DNA of 64,000 nucleotides from Scylla paramamosain (lineage: Eukaryota; Arthropoda; Malacostraca; Decapoda; Portunidae). A program made the translations under genes and the position numbers. The notes below the pieces were generated by a model that saw nothing but the letters and a program-made list of their open reading frames with translations, did no database searches and was not told the origin of the DNA. The stretch is from contig NC_087151.1 in NCBI RefSeq assembly GCF_035594125.1, positions 17,065,001-17,129,000 of the forward strand, read 5' to 3'. The first letter of the stretch is position 1. Every line of letters begins with the position of its first letter. Shown one piece after another: positions 27,383-48,240 of this stretch.

Positions 27383-29943
27383 ATTTATGTAGGAGGGACA
27401 CTGGCCAAGGGCAACAAAAAAAACAATAAACAAAAAAAACCCACCAAGGTGCCAGTTCCAGAAAAGGGTCCAAAGTGGTAGTCAAAATTTGAAGGATAAG
27501 TTTCTTCAAACCTCCCTCTTGAAGGAATTCAAGTCATAGGAAGGTGGAAATACAGAAGCAGGCAGGGAGTTCCAGAGTTTACCAGAGAAAGGGATGAATG
27601 ATTGAGAATACTGGTTAACTCTTGCGTTAGAGAGGTGGACAGAATAGGGGTGAGAGAAAGAAGAAAGTCTTGTGCAACGAGGCCGTTGGAGGAGGGGAGG
27701 CATGCAGTTAGCAAGATCAGAAGAGCAGTTACCATGAAAATAGTGGTAGAAGACAGCTAGAGATGCAACATTGCGGCGATGAGAGAGAGGCTGAAGACAG
27801 TCAGAGGAGATAAAAAGCTTTTGATTCCACCCTATCTAGACGAGCAGTATGAGTGGAAACCCCCCAGACATGTGAAGTATACTCCATACATGGATGGATA
27901 AGGCCCTTGTACAGAGTTAGCAGCTGTGGGGGTGAGAAAAACTGGCAGAGACATCTCAGAATGCCTAACTTCATAGAAGCTCTTTTAGCTAGAGATGAGA
28001 TGTGGAGTTTCTAGTTCAGATTATAAGTAAAGGACAGACCGAGGATGTTCTGTATAGAAGAGGGGAACAGTTGAATGTCATTGAAGAAGAGGGGATAGTT
28101 GTCTGAAAGGTTGTGTCAAGTTGATAGATGGAGGAATTGAGTTTTTAAGGCATTGAACAGTACCAAGTTTGCTCTGCCCCAATCAGAAATTTTAGAAAGA
28201 TCAGAAGTCAAGCGTTCTGTGGCTTCCCTGCATGAAATGTTTACTTCCTGTAGGGTTGGACATCTGTGAAAAGACATGGAAAAGTGCAGGGTGGTATCAT
28301 CAGCATAGGAGTGGATAGGACAAGAAGTTTGGTTTAAAAGATCATTAATGAATAATAATAAGAAGAGAGTGGGTGACAGGAAGAACACCACTGTTAAAAG
28401 ATTTAGGAGAAGAACAGTGACTGTCTACCACAGCAGCAATAGAACAGTCAGAAAGTTACAGAGAGAAGGATAGAAGCCATAGGAGGGTAGTTTGGAAATC
28501 AAAGCTTTGTGCCAGATTCTATCAAAAGCTTTTCATATGTCCAAGGCAACAGCAAAAGTTTCACCAAAATCTCTAAAAGAGGATGACCAAGACTCGGTAA
28601 GGAAAGCCAGAAGATCACCAGTAGAGCGGTCTTGACGGAACCCATACTGGCAATCAGATAGAAGGTTGTGAAGTGATAGATGTTTAAGAATCTTCCTGTT
28701 GAGGATAGATTAAAAAACTTTAGATAGGCAGGAAATTAAAGCAAATAGGATGGTAGTTTGAGGGATTAGAACGGTCAACCTTTTTAGGAACAGGCTGAAT
28801 GTAGGCAAACTTCCAGCAAGGAAAGGTAGATGTTGACAGACAGAGCTGAAAGAGTTTGGCTAGGCAAGGTGCAAGCTCGGAGGCACAGTTTTGGAGAACA
28901 ATAGGAGGGACCCCATCAGGTCCATAAGCCTTCCGAGGGTTTAGGCCAGCAAGGGCATGGAAAACATCATTGTGAAGAATTTTAATAGGTAGCATGAAGT
29001 AGTCAGAGGTTGGAGGAGAGAGAGGAACAAACCCAGAATCATCCAAGGTAGAGTTTTTAGCAAAGGTTTGAGCAAAGAGTTCAGCTTTAGAAATAGATGT
29101 GATAGCAGTGGTGCCATCTGGTTGAAGTAAAGGAGGGAAAGAAGAAGAAGCAAAGTTATTGGAGATATTTTTGGCTAGGTGCCAGAAGTCTCGAGGGGAG
29201 TTAGATCCTGAAAGGTTTTGACATTTTCTGTTAATGAAGGAGTTTTTGGCTAGTTGGAGAACAGACTTGGCATGGTTCCGGGCAGAAATATAAAGTGCAT
29301 GAGATTTTGGTGATGGAAGGCTTAAATACCTTTTGTGGGCCACCTCTCTAGCATGTGTAGCACGAGAACAAGCTGTGTTAAACCAAGGTTTGGAAGGTTT
29401 AGGTCGAGGAAAAGAGTGAGGAATGTACGCCTCCATTCCAGACACTATCACCTCTGTTATGCACTCAGCACATGAAGACAGCTCTCGGACACGGAAGCAG
29501 TAGTCATTCCAGGGAAAATCAGCAAAATACCTCCTCAGGTTCCCCCAACTAGCAGAGGCAAAACACCAGAGGCACCTTCACTTAGGGGGATCCTGAGGAG
29601 GGATTGGAGCGATAGGACAAGATACAGATATAAGATTGTGATTAGAGGAGCCCAACGGAGAAGAAAAGGTGACAGCATAAGCAGAAGGATTAGAGGTCAG
29701 GAAAAGGTCAAGAATGTTGGGTACGTCTCCAAGACGGTCAGGAATACAAGTAGGGTGTTGCACCAATTGCTCTAGGTCATGGAGGATAGGAAAGTTGAAG
29801 GCTAGTTCACCAGGATGGTCAGTGAAGGGAGAGGAAAGCCAAAGCTGGTGGAGAACATTGAAGTCTCCAAGAATGGAAATCTCTGCGAAAGGGAAGAGGG
29901 TCAGAATATGCTCCACTTTAGAAGTTAAGTAGTCTAAGAACTG
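27383..29943 (-). mobile_element. Jockey-like LINE, best-preserved copy ('B5')
   Basis: The 3' tail is at 27383 (atgtaggagggacactggcc). Toward the 5' end: C-terminal domain (27506-27900, SQSFIPFSGKLWNSLPASVF), RT palm with an intact YADD box (about 28290-28330, HSYADDTTLHFS), RT fingers and linker open for 243 codons (28720-29451, [24 protein letters not shown]), and endonuclease end (29578-29940, [44 protein letters not shown]). The ILGDFN and GSSNHN boxes are the metal-binding and catalytic motifs of AP-type endonucleases. Stops, a deletion in the GVPQGS region near 28390 and 5' truncation near 29943 leave it non-functional. Confidence 0.88.
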
Positions 29944-30640
<697 letters not shown>

Positions 30641-30870
30641 AGAGTTTCACCTCTCAAGCCAATACTTAAGCCCTGCATAACCTATACTGTGCATTCTTTT
30701 CTCCCTCAATCATATTCAGTTATTTTGCTGACAGTTCATCTAATTCTAATTGTTGGTCGATGGTTTTATCTATATTAGAAGAATAGAATAAGACAACACA
30801 TAAAAAATAATTCATTTTTACAAACTATGTCAGGTTGAGGTGGGATTGTGACCTGGGTATTGAGATGGGT

Positions 30871-31251
<381 letters not shown>

Positions 31252-31415
31252 TGGGTCATTTCTAATCATTAATAAGATGGTCACCATCATAATTGATAAC
31301 ATTAAAATATTTAAACAGTTAAAAGAAAGAAGAAAAGCAAACTCTCTTGCTTTAATTTTGTTTCTTTATATCTTTATTTTTTGCCTTTCTTTTTTAATTT
31401 CCTTCCATTCTTTTA

Positions 31416-31420
<5 letters not shown>

Positions 31421-31514
<94 letters not shown>

Positions 31515-31560
31515 CTATCTATAATTTATGATATTCTAGAGAGAGAGAGAGAGAGAGAGA
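31421..31560. repeat. (CT)n then short (GA)n
   Basis: (CT)n 31421-31511, a 28-base gap, then (GA)n 31540-31560. Confidence 0.96.
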
Positions 31561-32962
<1,402 letters not shown>

Positions 32963-32963
<1 letters not shown>

Positions 32964-33716
32964 GCACACTCATATGTATACAGTACTATAGCATCTTTTT
33001 TATTTGGCTGTAAGTCTTGGTGGGGCATCAGTCAGCAATGATTTCACTTCACCACCATACATCTTTTACCCCCATGTTCACTCTTTCTGACCATGTAGAA
33101 CAACAGGTTTTGGAAAGAAGCTGACACTCTACTGCTGTGGAAAGTCAAGTAAGGAAATAAGTGTAGAAATTGGTCTTGCAAGGTAATCAGTGGAACACTG
33201 GATAATGCATTTTTGTGACAGTCACTTTCAAAATAGAAGTGCCTTGAAAACCACATTTGGTTTCTTCTCATACTATGAGGTTCATACAGTGGCAAGTGAA
33301 AAGGGGTCCTCATATAATGTAACAGCAATTGAAAAAAAAGAACCCGAAACTTTTTTGAGGAGGTTTAAAAAAAAATATTCCCAACACTCTTTTTTGGGTG
33401 TTTTTTATTGTTTTCTGGTGTTTTATTTTATTCATTTTTTGTTTGCTTGTTTTATTTTCTTGTTAATTCTTCAAATTTATATGTAAATCAGTTTAAATAG
33501 CCAATTAAAAAATAAACAAGTAAAACAAAAGGTTTGAGGTGTTATCTGAAGGACAGACACTTGATACAGGTTGGTCCAGTTGGGCAAAGCCTGTGTTAAC
33601 TTGTACTGTACAAGAAATGAACAGGCCAGGCTTGAATGCTCTTACATTTTTTATGCATATGTACATATATAGCCCTTATTTTATTAATATGATGTAAAAC
33701 TCAATTTTTATAATTG

Positions 33717-33718
<2 letters not shown>
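32963..33718. other. Intron, no gene recognised
   Basis: About 750 bases. AT-rich, with T-rich runs at 33390-33470; no repeat family recognised. Confidence 0.5.
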
Positions 33719-33756
<38 letters not shown>

Positions 33757-33790
33757 TCCCCAAAAAAACACTTAAGGTTTTTTTGGGGAG
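33719..33790. repeat. T run followed by a perfect 14-bp hairpin
   Basis: About 35 T (33719-33753), then ctccccaaaaaaac (33756-33769), a 7-base loop, and its exact complement gtttttttggggag (33777-33790). Confidence 0.9.
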
Positions 33791-34086
33791 TTAAGGGGGA
33801 TAGATTTTTTAATGCCAACTCTGGTTTTGGGCGACAAAAAACTGTTCAGTTGTTAACCATGAGTAACTGGCATTACACATAGCTTCATTTAGTTATTTAA
33901 CTCCTACATATCCAGACATGCCACTAAATGATAAGTAGTAATCTCAGCCTTCTACATGTATTGTTGGGTCCACAGACATCCTCCTTCTAGAACTTCAAAA
34001 ATCATTGTTAATAATTGGGCCATATTTACCAATCAGTCAATTTCTATCTTTATTTATTTATTTTTTATTTAATTATTCATGTATTT

Positions 34087-34117
<31 letters not shown>

Positions 34118-34129
34118 TTTATCTAAATA
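33791..34129. other. Intron spacer ending in (TTTA)n
   Basis: Unrecognised sequence to 34045, then about 75 bases of TTTA-type repeats. Confidence 0.55.
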
Positions 34130-34670
34130 TACAGTAAACCCTTGATATAACAAACTTCATTTTACCAAATTTTGAATATAATGAACCCTCTAAGGCTGTC
34201 AAACATTTGTTTTATTTTTCTAATTAACTCAGCAAATTACGGTGTTTTCAAAATTTTTGAACACTTGCTTTATTTTAGAAACATACTACATCATAAAATG
34301 CAGTAAAATTGGTTGACATGCTGTCAACCACATATTTTTGAAAGATGGTGCAATGTTTTTCTCCCGTGGAGGATAGCCACACCTGCACTGACATCACATG
34401 CTGCTAACTCCTGACTGGCTACTGCCTGCCTCTTCCCAGGCAGCAGCCACTCAGAAGTTAGTCATGCATGTCATCACTGCAGAAGCTGTGGCTAAGCTCC
34501 ACAGGAGAAAAACATTGCACCATCCTTCAAAAATATACAACAATCGGTTGCATCATCTTCCTGCCTTTGGCTTCATACAGGGCACTACTAAAGCATTGTT
34601 TTCTTCCAAAGTAAGAACAGAATTTCATTACTGCCCTGTACTCTAATTTTATTATGTACTACAGTATTAC
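34130..34670 (+). mobile_element. Pogo/Tc1-type transposon fragment, 5' end
   Basis: It opens with tacagtaaacccttgatata and stays similar for about 170 bases to the sequence at 63819-64000 (shared: ttaccaaattt, atataatga-cc, gcttgctttatttta). The acagtaaac-c-ttgatat end is the type seen in pogo/Tigger-like elements. No right-hand inverted repeat is found nearby, so it is truncated; the right limit is a guess. Confidence 0.5.
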
Positions 34671-34776
34671 TTATTGTACAGTAATAGAAAGGGACAGTAA
34701 GAAACATACACTAATATTGTAATAAAAGAGAGAGAAAGAGAGAGTGGATGGATGGGTGCGTGCATGCGTGAGTGAG

Positions 34777-35065
34777 TGTGTTATTCACTTACAGTCGCCT
34801 TCTGGTCACCCAGCCAGCCATTCCCCTACAGGAAAAGCTCAGAGCTCGTACTGACTGATCTTTGGATAGGACTGAGACCACTCACACACTACACACCAAG
34901 ACAAGCAAGGTCACAACCCCTTGGGTTACGTCCCGTACCTACTTGCTGCAAGGTGAACAGGGGCTACACATTAAGAGGGTTGCCCATTTGCCTCGCCGTG
35001 ACTGGGAGTAGAACCTGGGCCTTTTTGGTTGTGAGCCAAGCATGCTGACCACTACACTACACGGT
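34777..35065 (-). mobile_element. tRNA-derived SINE
   Basis: The - strand starts near 35065 with ccgtgtagtgtagtggtcag, a tRNA-like A box, and has ggttctactcccagtc about 45 bases on, close to the B box GGTTCGANTCC. The head is followed by a long body (containing cctgttcaccttgcagcaag and ggtgaccagaaggcgac) and ends in gtgaataacacactcactca near 34770. The split A and B boxes of a pol III promoter, a non-tRNA body and a simple-repeat tail define a SINE. It is not a tRNA gene: the anticodon-arm folding is degenerate and the transcript extends into the body. Confidence 0.75.
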
Positions 35066-35200
35066 GTGTACATACACATGTATGCACATAGCCGAACAAT
35101 TCCCTGTAAATAACGGTGTTCGTTAGATGTATCTTGATAAATGACCATCAGATATAGCAAAGTAAGAAACCAATACACTAATACTGTAATGAGAGAGAGA

Positions 35201-35205
<5 letters not shown>

Positions 35206-35254
<49 letters not shown>
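35206..35254. repeat. (GT)n at the 3' end of an antisense CR1-like LINE
   Basis: About 24 GT units, i.e. (AC)n on the LINE sense strand, flush with the LINE's 3' end. The same arrangement occurs at the + strand copies at 1330, 6840 and 59655. Confidence 0.95.

Positions 35255-38121
<2,867 letters not shown>

Positions 38122-38211
<90 letters not shown>
38122..38211. repeat. (TA)n microsatellite
   Basis: About 45 TA units. Confidence 0.97.
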
Positions 38212-38215
<4 letters not shown>

Positions 38216-38721
38216 GCATCTTTGATATTACAAGTGATAAATTTGTCTTTAATAATTAAGTATATTTGTAGTGACATTTCACAGGAATAGTCCTATTTTG
38301 ATGAGATTCAAGTCATAGTGAAGGAGTTCCCATAATGTAGGATATTAAATGAAACTTACCAAATTGTTTGTATAGTCATTTATGCATGCCATTTTATTAT
38401 TTGGTCACAAATCATATTCACACCATAATAAGTAAATGTTAATTAATAGGTATCAGGATTTTATCAAACAACTGAAAAATATAATAGTATTCAAATTCAT
38501 TATTGTGTAGTATATTTCTAAACTGTATAGAAGAAACACCAGCCCACTCCCCACTCACTATAAAATCTAGTGAGTATCATACCATCTGTATTTAGATACC
38601 AAAAACACCAAAACTAGTATATAACAAAAAACTAGTCAGCTTATTTATGCACAACCATTTCATCAACCACATGCACATTACCATCCTAAAAACTAACATG
38701 AAAATTCATTCCTTTTCACAC
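38212..38721. other. Intron upstream of the duplicated exon 'D' boundary
   Basis: About 510 bases; no recognised element. Confidence 0.5.
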
Positions 38722-39065
38722 ATAGAAAATTGTTGTATCATGTGGGGTAGTTACAAACATATGTACAAATTTACATATTCTAAAGGTGTATGTAATGAAA
38801 CCCTAGTGCATTTGTTCTTAAATTTAATCATATGTAAAAGAATCTCTAGTAATATGTTTTTCCCACAGAGTGGAGAGAAATAGTGGAAGAATAGAAAATT
38901 TTTGTCTCGTGTGGGGTAGTTACAAACATATGTACAAATCTACATATTCTAAAGGTGCATGTTATGAAACATAGTGCATTTATTCTTGAATTTAACCATA
39001 TAAAAAAGAATCTGAAGTATAGTGATGTGTTTTGCCCACAGAGTGGAGATGAGAGGAGAGTGGAA
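38722..39065 (+). repeat. Tandem duplication of an intron/exon boundary
   Basis: Two copies of about 170 bases lie side by side: about 38722-38890 and 38891-39065. Shared blocks include gtggggtagttacaaacata (38742 and 38911), acatattctaaaggtg and cccacagagtggaga. The offset grows from 169 to 173 bases through small indels. The second copy contains the true acceptor and first codons of exon 'D'. The first copy holds a matching AG acceptor (38868) and a decayed exon start that reads Ser-Gly-Glu-Lys-stop. Confidence 0.88.
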
Positions 39066-39249
39066 CACATGCAGTTCACATCCTGGCCAGACTATGGTGT
39101 GCCAGATTCAGCCATGGCCATGCTAGAATTTTTGGGATATGTACGAGAGTCTCAAGCTCGCTTGACAGCGGCATATGGGAGCTCTTGGACAGGTCATCCT
39201 CTGGGACCACCAATTGTAGTTCACTGTTCTGCTGGGATAGGGAGAACAG
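39042..39249 (+). CDS. PTPN9: PTPN9-like exon 'D': WPD loop and catalytic cysteine
   Basis: The exon starts in phase 0 after gttttgcccacag at 39041. It encodes SGDERRVEHMQFTSWPDYGV, holding the WPD loop whose Asp is the general acid, then a long helix region, then PPIVVHCSAGIGRTG, the HCX5R phosphate-binding loop with the nucleophilic Cys. All catalytic residues visible here are intact, so the enzyme is predicted active. The loop between WPD and HCS (about 40 residues, with GYVRESQ and GSSWTGHPLG) is long, as in PTPN9. The donor is ACA G/gtgagaat (phase 1). The next exon, with the Q-loop, was not found in the following 24.7 kb. A degenerate copy of this exon's first ~24 bases with its acceptor lies 173 bases upstream. 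Confidence 0.92.
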
Positions 39250-40274
39250 GTGAGAATATTGGCTTGAAGTATACAGGGACCCAGACTTGCATCCATATGA
39301 ATAGTCATTAGCCAGAATTCCTAACATGTCAAGATAAGTAGGAATGAGGTAAGTTGAGAGGGCTGTCCAGTGTGATTGTAAATGTCACTTTTTCCAAGAA
39401 AATATAGGACATAGCTACACTATGTGGCAACACTGAAGTTTGACAGCTGTATTCATGATGTTTGTTGAGTTATGACTTGAAATATGACTCCTACTCAGTT
39501 ATGACTTGAAATATGTCTCTTACTCATTTGTCTTTCTCATCTTGCATGATTATATTTGCAAAACATTACCCTGCTATGAAAAACAGTAAATTTTCATGAA
39601 ATGCTTCAAAATATAATGCTTCTCGGCAACAAAACTAAGACAGCCAGTTGGCCTATTAAGCAGTGTGTAGGCAGCAAGAGTCAGTGAATCTTATGGCTCT
39701 AAAGAGAGCAGAGGTGTGTACAGCATTTTGTCCACATTCTCTCATTACTACCACTACCTTTAAGAACCCATATCTCAAAACATGATTTTTCCACCTTTGA
39801 AAACCACCATCTCAGTCATTTGTGCATCAATTTTAAGTAAAGAAAGAATTGGAGAAAGGATCCATATTTTATAACAAAGATGTTTTTAAGTTTTTTTATT
39901 TCCTGAAATTACTGCAAAAAAAAAAAAATTTTACTCAAACAAGTATAAATAAATAAAAAAAATCCTGTTACATCAAAAGAATGACATTTTCCATATGTAC
40001 TTCTACTATATTTCTACATATTTCTAATAATAATGTGTGTATACAGTCAGCAACAGGTGTGATTAGAACTCCCACCGACGTGTGTCATATTGCACAAACT
40101 GGCAACTCACTCCTCGGTCTGAAAAAAATGTCAGGAGAAAATAACTACATGGTAACTTGATAAGTCCCTCATATGTTTATAAATCCATAGAATAATGGGG
40201 TTCAGAGTTTGACATATTGACATAAGGGAAAGTTATCTTTTCTGACTGCTCCTTGCTTTGGCTAACAAAACAGC
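39250..40274. other. Intron after exon 'D'; no exon found
   Basis: About 1 kb after the gtgagaat donor. A short internal repeat (gttatgacttgaaatatg) occurs twice at about 39469 and 39499. The expected PTPN9 C-terminal exon (Q-loop) was looked for and not seen. Confidence 0.5.
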
Positions 40275-40306
40275 TTTTTTTTTTTTTTTTTTTTTTTGTT
40301 CTATTT

Positions 40307-40337
<31 letters not shown>

Positions 40338-40427
40338 TTTTATTTATTTATTTATTTATTTATTTTATTTATTTATTTATTTTTTTTTTCTTATGTAGGA
40401 GGGACACTGGCCAAGGGCAACAAAAAA
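40275..40427 (-). mobile_element. Minimal Jockey-like LINE tail with T/TTTA tract
   Basis: A T run and TTTA repeats (40275-40391) lead into tatgtaggagggacactggccaagggcaac (40396-40425), the antisense of the Jockey-like family's last ~30 bases. Nothing further of the LINE follows. Either an extreme 5' truncation at insertion or a recombination leftover. Confidence 0.7.
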
Positions 40428-41502
40428 GTGTTCTACTGAGGTGAAATGCTATGCCTGGAAAATCTACAAGGCACGATTGCATAGTACGAGTGTTAGAGTT
40501 TCGCTAGAATGTTGAAATAAATAGAGAAAACTAGCCATATAACTATTGCAGTGAAAAGACTGAGTGCATTGGTGAAGAAATGGAGCAATGAGGAATGTGA
40601 GGATATGCCTCACCACAAACAGAGCGGTGGGCTGCCCCAAAATGTTCGACAACACCTTACATGGTATCAAGAAACACTTAAAGGTATATCCTCAGCTCAC
40701 AGCAAAACAACTAAAATATTATACAAAATAACATGAATAGGCCTATGTGAACCTACATTGTCCGTGAATGTTTCTCAAAATAGGTCATCTGCTCTTTTTC
40801 AACTCTGCAACTCAGTTGTTTAAGTGCTGAACATAAAACAAATTACTCATCCACTTTACACTGTCCATTCTCAAACACAAAACACTGTCATTAAAGGTGG
40901 TAATAAGGCAGCAAAGTTCAACTTTATAAGTCCTATACAATTCTTGCATTACCTGTCATAATAGTGAAGCATATTACATACCACTGTCACCTGACGAGTT
41001 TGCTTGGTGCCTCTAGAGTATAATTATGTAGTTCTCATTCACTTCAACAACACCTAATATTTAAAATCAAGTAAATATGAGAGGCAGAAAGGAAAAAAAA
41101 GGCTTACACTTATGGTTTTCATGCTTTCTGTGCTTTCCGTCACTTATCCGTCTTCTTTCTGGCTCCCCTATTATTTTTTGTTTAATAAATATATCTATTC
41201 ATTATTATTTTTCTTTGCTAAAGGGAGTAGGCCCATGGCCACATGCCCCCCCTCAGTACTGCTACTGGTGAGAATGTTATAGGGGTCTGTAGAAATTAGG
41301 TGTAGAAGGACTTTTGGACCATAACTCTTATTGATCTTGAGCTACTGTATAAATTTTTTATGGCTGACAAATAAGTAACTTTTTTCCTAGACAATCTTCT
41401 TAAGAGAAAAAGAATGGAGTATATGAATTAAAATATCAGAAAATTAAAATTGATTTGGTTTGGTCAAATGTCATTACTTTAGTGTGAGCCCAGGTGAAAT
41501 TA
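40428..41502. other. No gene recognised
   Basis: About 1.07 kb. 40550-40690 is mildly open on the + strand (with RLSALVKKWSNEECE) but I cannot assign it to a family. The rest is AT-rich. Confidence 0.45.
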
Positions 41503-41534
<32 letters not shown>

Positions 41535-42960
41535 CATGCAGGAGGGACACCAGCCAAGGGCAACTAAACTAAAGTAAAGAAAAAAGGCCCATTGAGGTGC
41601 CGCTCCCCGAACAGAGCCAAAAGTGGTAGTCAAAATTCACATGATAAGTTTCTTGAAACCTTCCCTCTTGAAAGAATTCAAGTCATAGGAAGGTGGAAAT
41701 ACAGAAGCAGGCAGGGAATTCCAGAGTTAACCAGAGGAAAGGGAGAATGATTGAGAATACTGGTTAACTCTTGCATTAGAGAGGTGAACAGAATAGGGGT
41801 GAGAGAAAGAAGAAAGTCTTCTGCAGTGAGGCTGCAGGAGGAGGGAAGGCATGCAGTTAACAAGATTAGAAGAGCAGTTGGCATGAAAATAGCATTAGAA
41901 GATAGCAAGAGATGCAACATTACGCCAATGAGAAAGAGGCTGAAGACAGTCACTTAGAGGAAACACTGACACAGAAGCAGTAGTCATTTCAAGGAAAATC
42001 AGCACAATACCTCCTCAGGTCCCCCTAATTATCAGACACAAAATGCCAGAGGCACCTCTGCTTTCAGGGATCCTGAGGAGGGATTGTTGTGATAGGACAA
42101 GATACAGATATAAGACTGTGATCAGAGGAGCCCAGCAAAGATGGGGTAACAGCATAACCAAGATTAGAGGTTAGGGAAAAAGGTCAAGAATGTTGGGCAT
42201 ATCTCCAAGACAGTCGAGAATATGAGTTTGCTCTAAGTTGTGGAGGATAGCAAAAATAAAGGCTAGCTCACCAGGATGGTCAGTGAAAAAAGAGGAAAGC
42301 CAGAGGTGGTGGTGATCATTGAAGTCTCCAAGAATGGAGATCTCCGCAAAAGGGAAGAGAGTCACAATGTGCTCCACTTTGAAAGAAGTTAAGTAGTTAA
42401 AGAATTTTTTAGTCAGAGGAGTTGGTGAGAGGTATATAGCACAGATAAATTTAGTTTGAGAGTGACTATAGTCATAGCCAGATGATGGAAAACTCAGAAG
42501 ATTCAAAAGCATGGACACAAAGGCAGGTTAAGTCATTGCGCACATAGATGCAACATCCAACTTTGGATTGAAAATGAGGATAGAGAAAGTAGAAGGGAAA
42601 CAGAAAAGAAGCTCAGACACCTGTGTTTCAATGAAGTAAAGGAAGATGACATTCAATAGAGGAGAGGGGTGGTGTTCTAAAGATTGAAAATTATATCTAA
42701 GACCACAAATGTTGCAGAAGTTAATGAAGAAAAGAGGGGGACATCAAGACACTTGGATCAATACCAGAAGAGCAGTCTTTCTTGGGGACATTTGTGGTCC
42801 CCTCCCCAGATGGAGATTACAAGGCTGTTGTAGGAGTTGCCATATTGATTTTGAATTTTGAATGAAGGGTGTGTGTAGTTTTGTGTGAAGGAAGAGAGTT
42901 GTCTTTAGAGGGTAGGTTGTTACTGCCCCCTTGTGTTGATAACATTGTGGCATGTTTCCA
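41503..42960 (-). mobile_element. Jockey-like LINE with internal deletion (copy 'B6')
   Basis: A T run (41503-41534) and 3' tail (catgcaggagggacaccagc) precede the C-terminal domain (41640-41950). At about 41960 the sequence jumps to the linker (the complement reads FPW/EMTTASVSV-like text, tcagcacaatacctcctcag), omitting the whole RT. The endonuclease then continues intact in order (42171-42520, [20 protein letters not shown]) to its start (about 42650-42730) and the 5' leader (42740-42960, gttgtctttagagggtaggt). The junction lies at a different place from those in copies 'B3' and 'B4'. Confidence 0.82.
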
Positions 42961-47442
<4,482 letters not shown>

Positions 47443-48240
47443 ATCTATTTATGTAGGAGGGACACTGGCCAAGGGCAACAAAAATCCAATAAAAGAAAAA
47501 AAAACCCCACTGAGATACCAGTCCCAGAAAAGGGCCCAAAGCAGTGGTCAAAAATTGAAGTATAAGTGTTGAAACCTCCCTCTTGAAGGAATTCAAGTCA
47601 TAGGAAAGTGGAAATACAGAAGCAGGCAGGAAGTTCCAGAGTTTATCAGAGAAAGGGATGAATGATTGAGAATATTGGTTAACTCTTGCATTAGAGAGGT
47701 GGACAGAATAGGGGTGAGAGAAAGAAGAAAGTCTTGTGCAGCGAGGCTGCAGGAGGAGGGGAGGCATGTAGTTAGCAAGATCAGAAGAGCAGTTACATGA
47801 AAATAGCAGTAGAAAACAGCTAGAGATACAACATTGCAGTGATGAGAGAGAGATAGCCTGAAGACAGTCATTTAGAGGAGAGGAGTTCATGAGATGAAAA
47901 GCTTTTGATTCCACCCTGTCTAGAAGAGTGGTATGAGTGGAACCTCCTTAAGACATGTGAAGCATACTCCATACATGGATGAATAAGGTACAGAGTTACC
48001 AGCTGGGGGGAGGGTGAGAAAAACTGGTGGAGACGTCTCAAAACGCCTAACTTCACAGGAGCTGTTTTAGAGATGAGATGTGAAGTTTCCAGTTCAGGTT
48101 ATAAATGACAGACCAAGGTTAGTCAGTGTAGAAGAGGGGGACAGTTGAGTGTCATTGAAGATGAGGGGATAGTTGTCTGGAAAGTTGTGTCAAGTTGATA
48201 GATGGAGGAATTCAGTTTTTGAGGCATTGAACAATACCAA
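47443..48240 (-). mobile_element. Jockey-like LINE 3' part (copy 'B7')
   Basis: The tail tatgtaggagggacactggc (about 47451) is followed by the C-terminal domain (47500-48060: [39 protein letters not shown]) and the segment just after the RT box (to 48240). It is 5' truncated at 48240, where a different LINE family begins, which suggests insertion into that element. Confidence 0.85.

Noticed and set aside
34980..35065. Possible tRNA gene on the - strand
   Set aside because: A and B boxes are present but the arms do not pair well and the sequence continues as a SINE body. Annotated as a tRNA-derived SINE.
38869..38890. A first copy of PTPN9 exon 'D' as an alternative exon
   Set aside because: Only about 24 bases are duplicated and they contain an in-frame stop, with no donor. 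Treated as a decoy acceptor, not an exon.
40550..40690. Possible coding exon or transposase piece (RLSALVKKWSNEECE)
   Set aside because: Too short and without flanking support. I could not tie it to a family.
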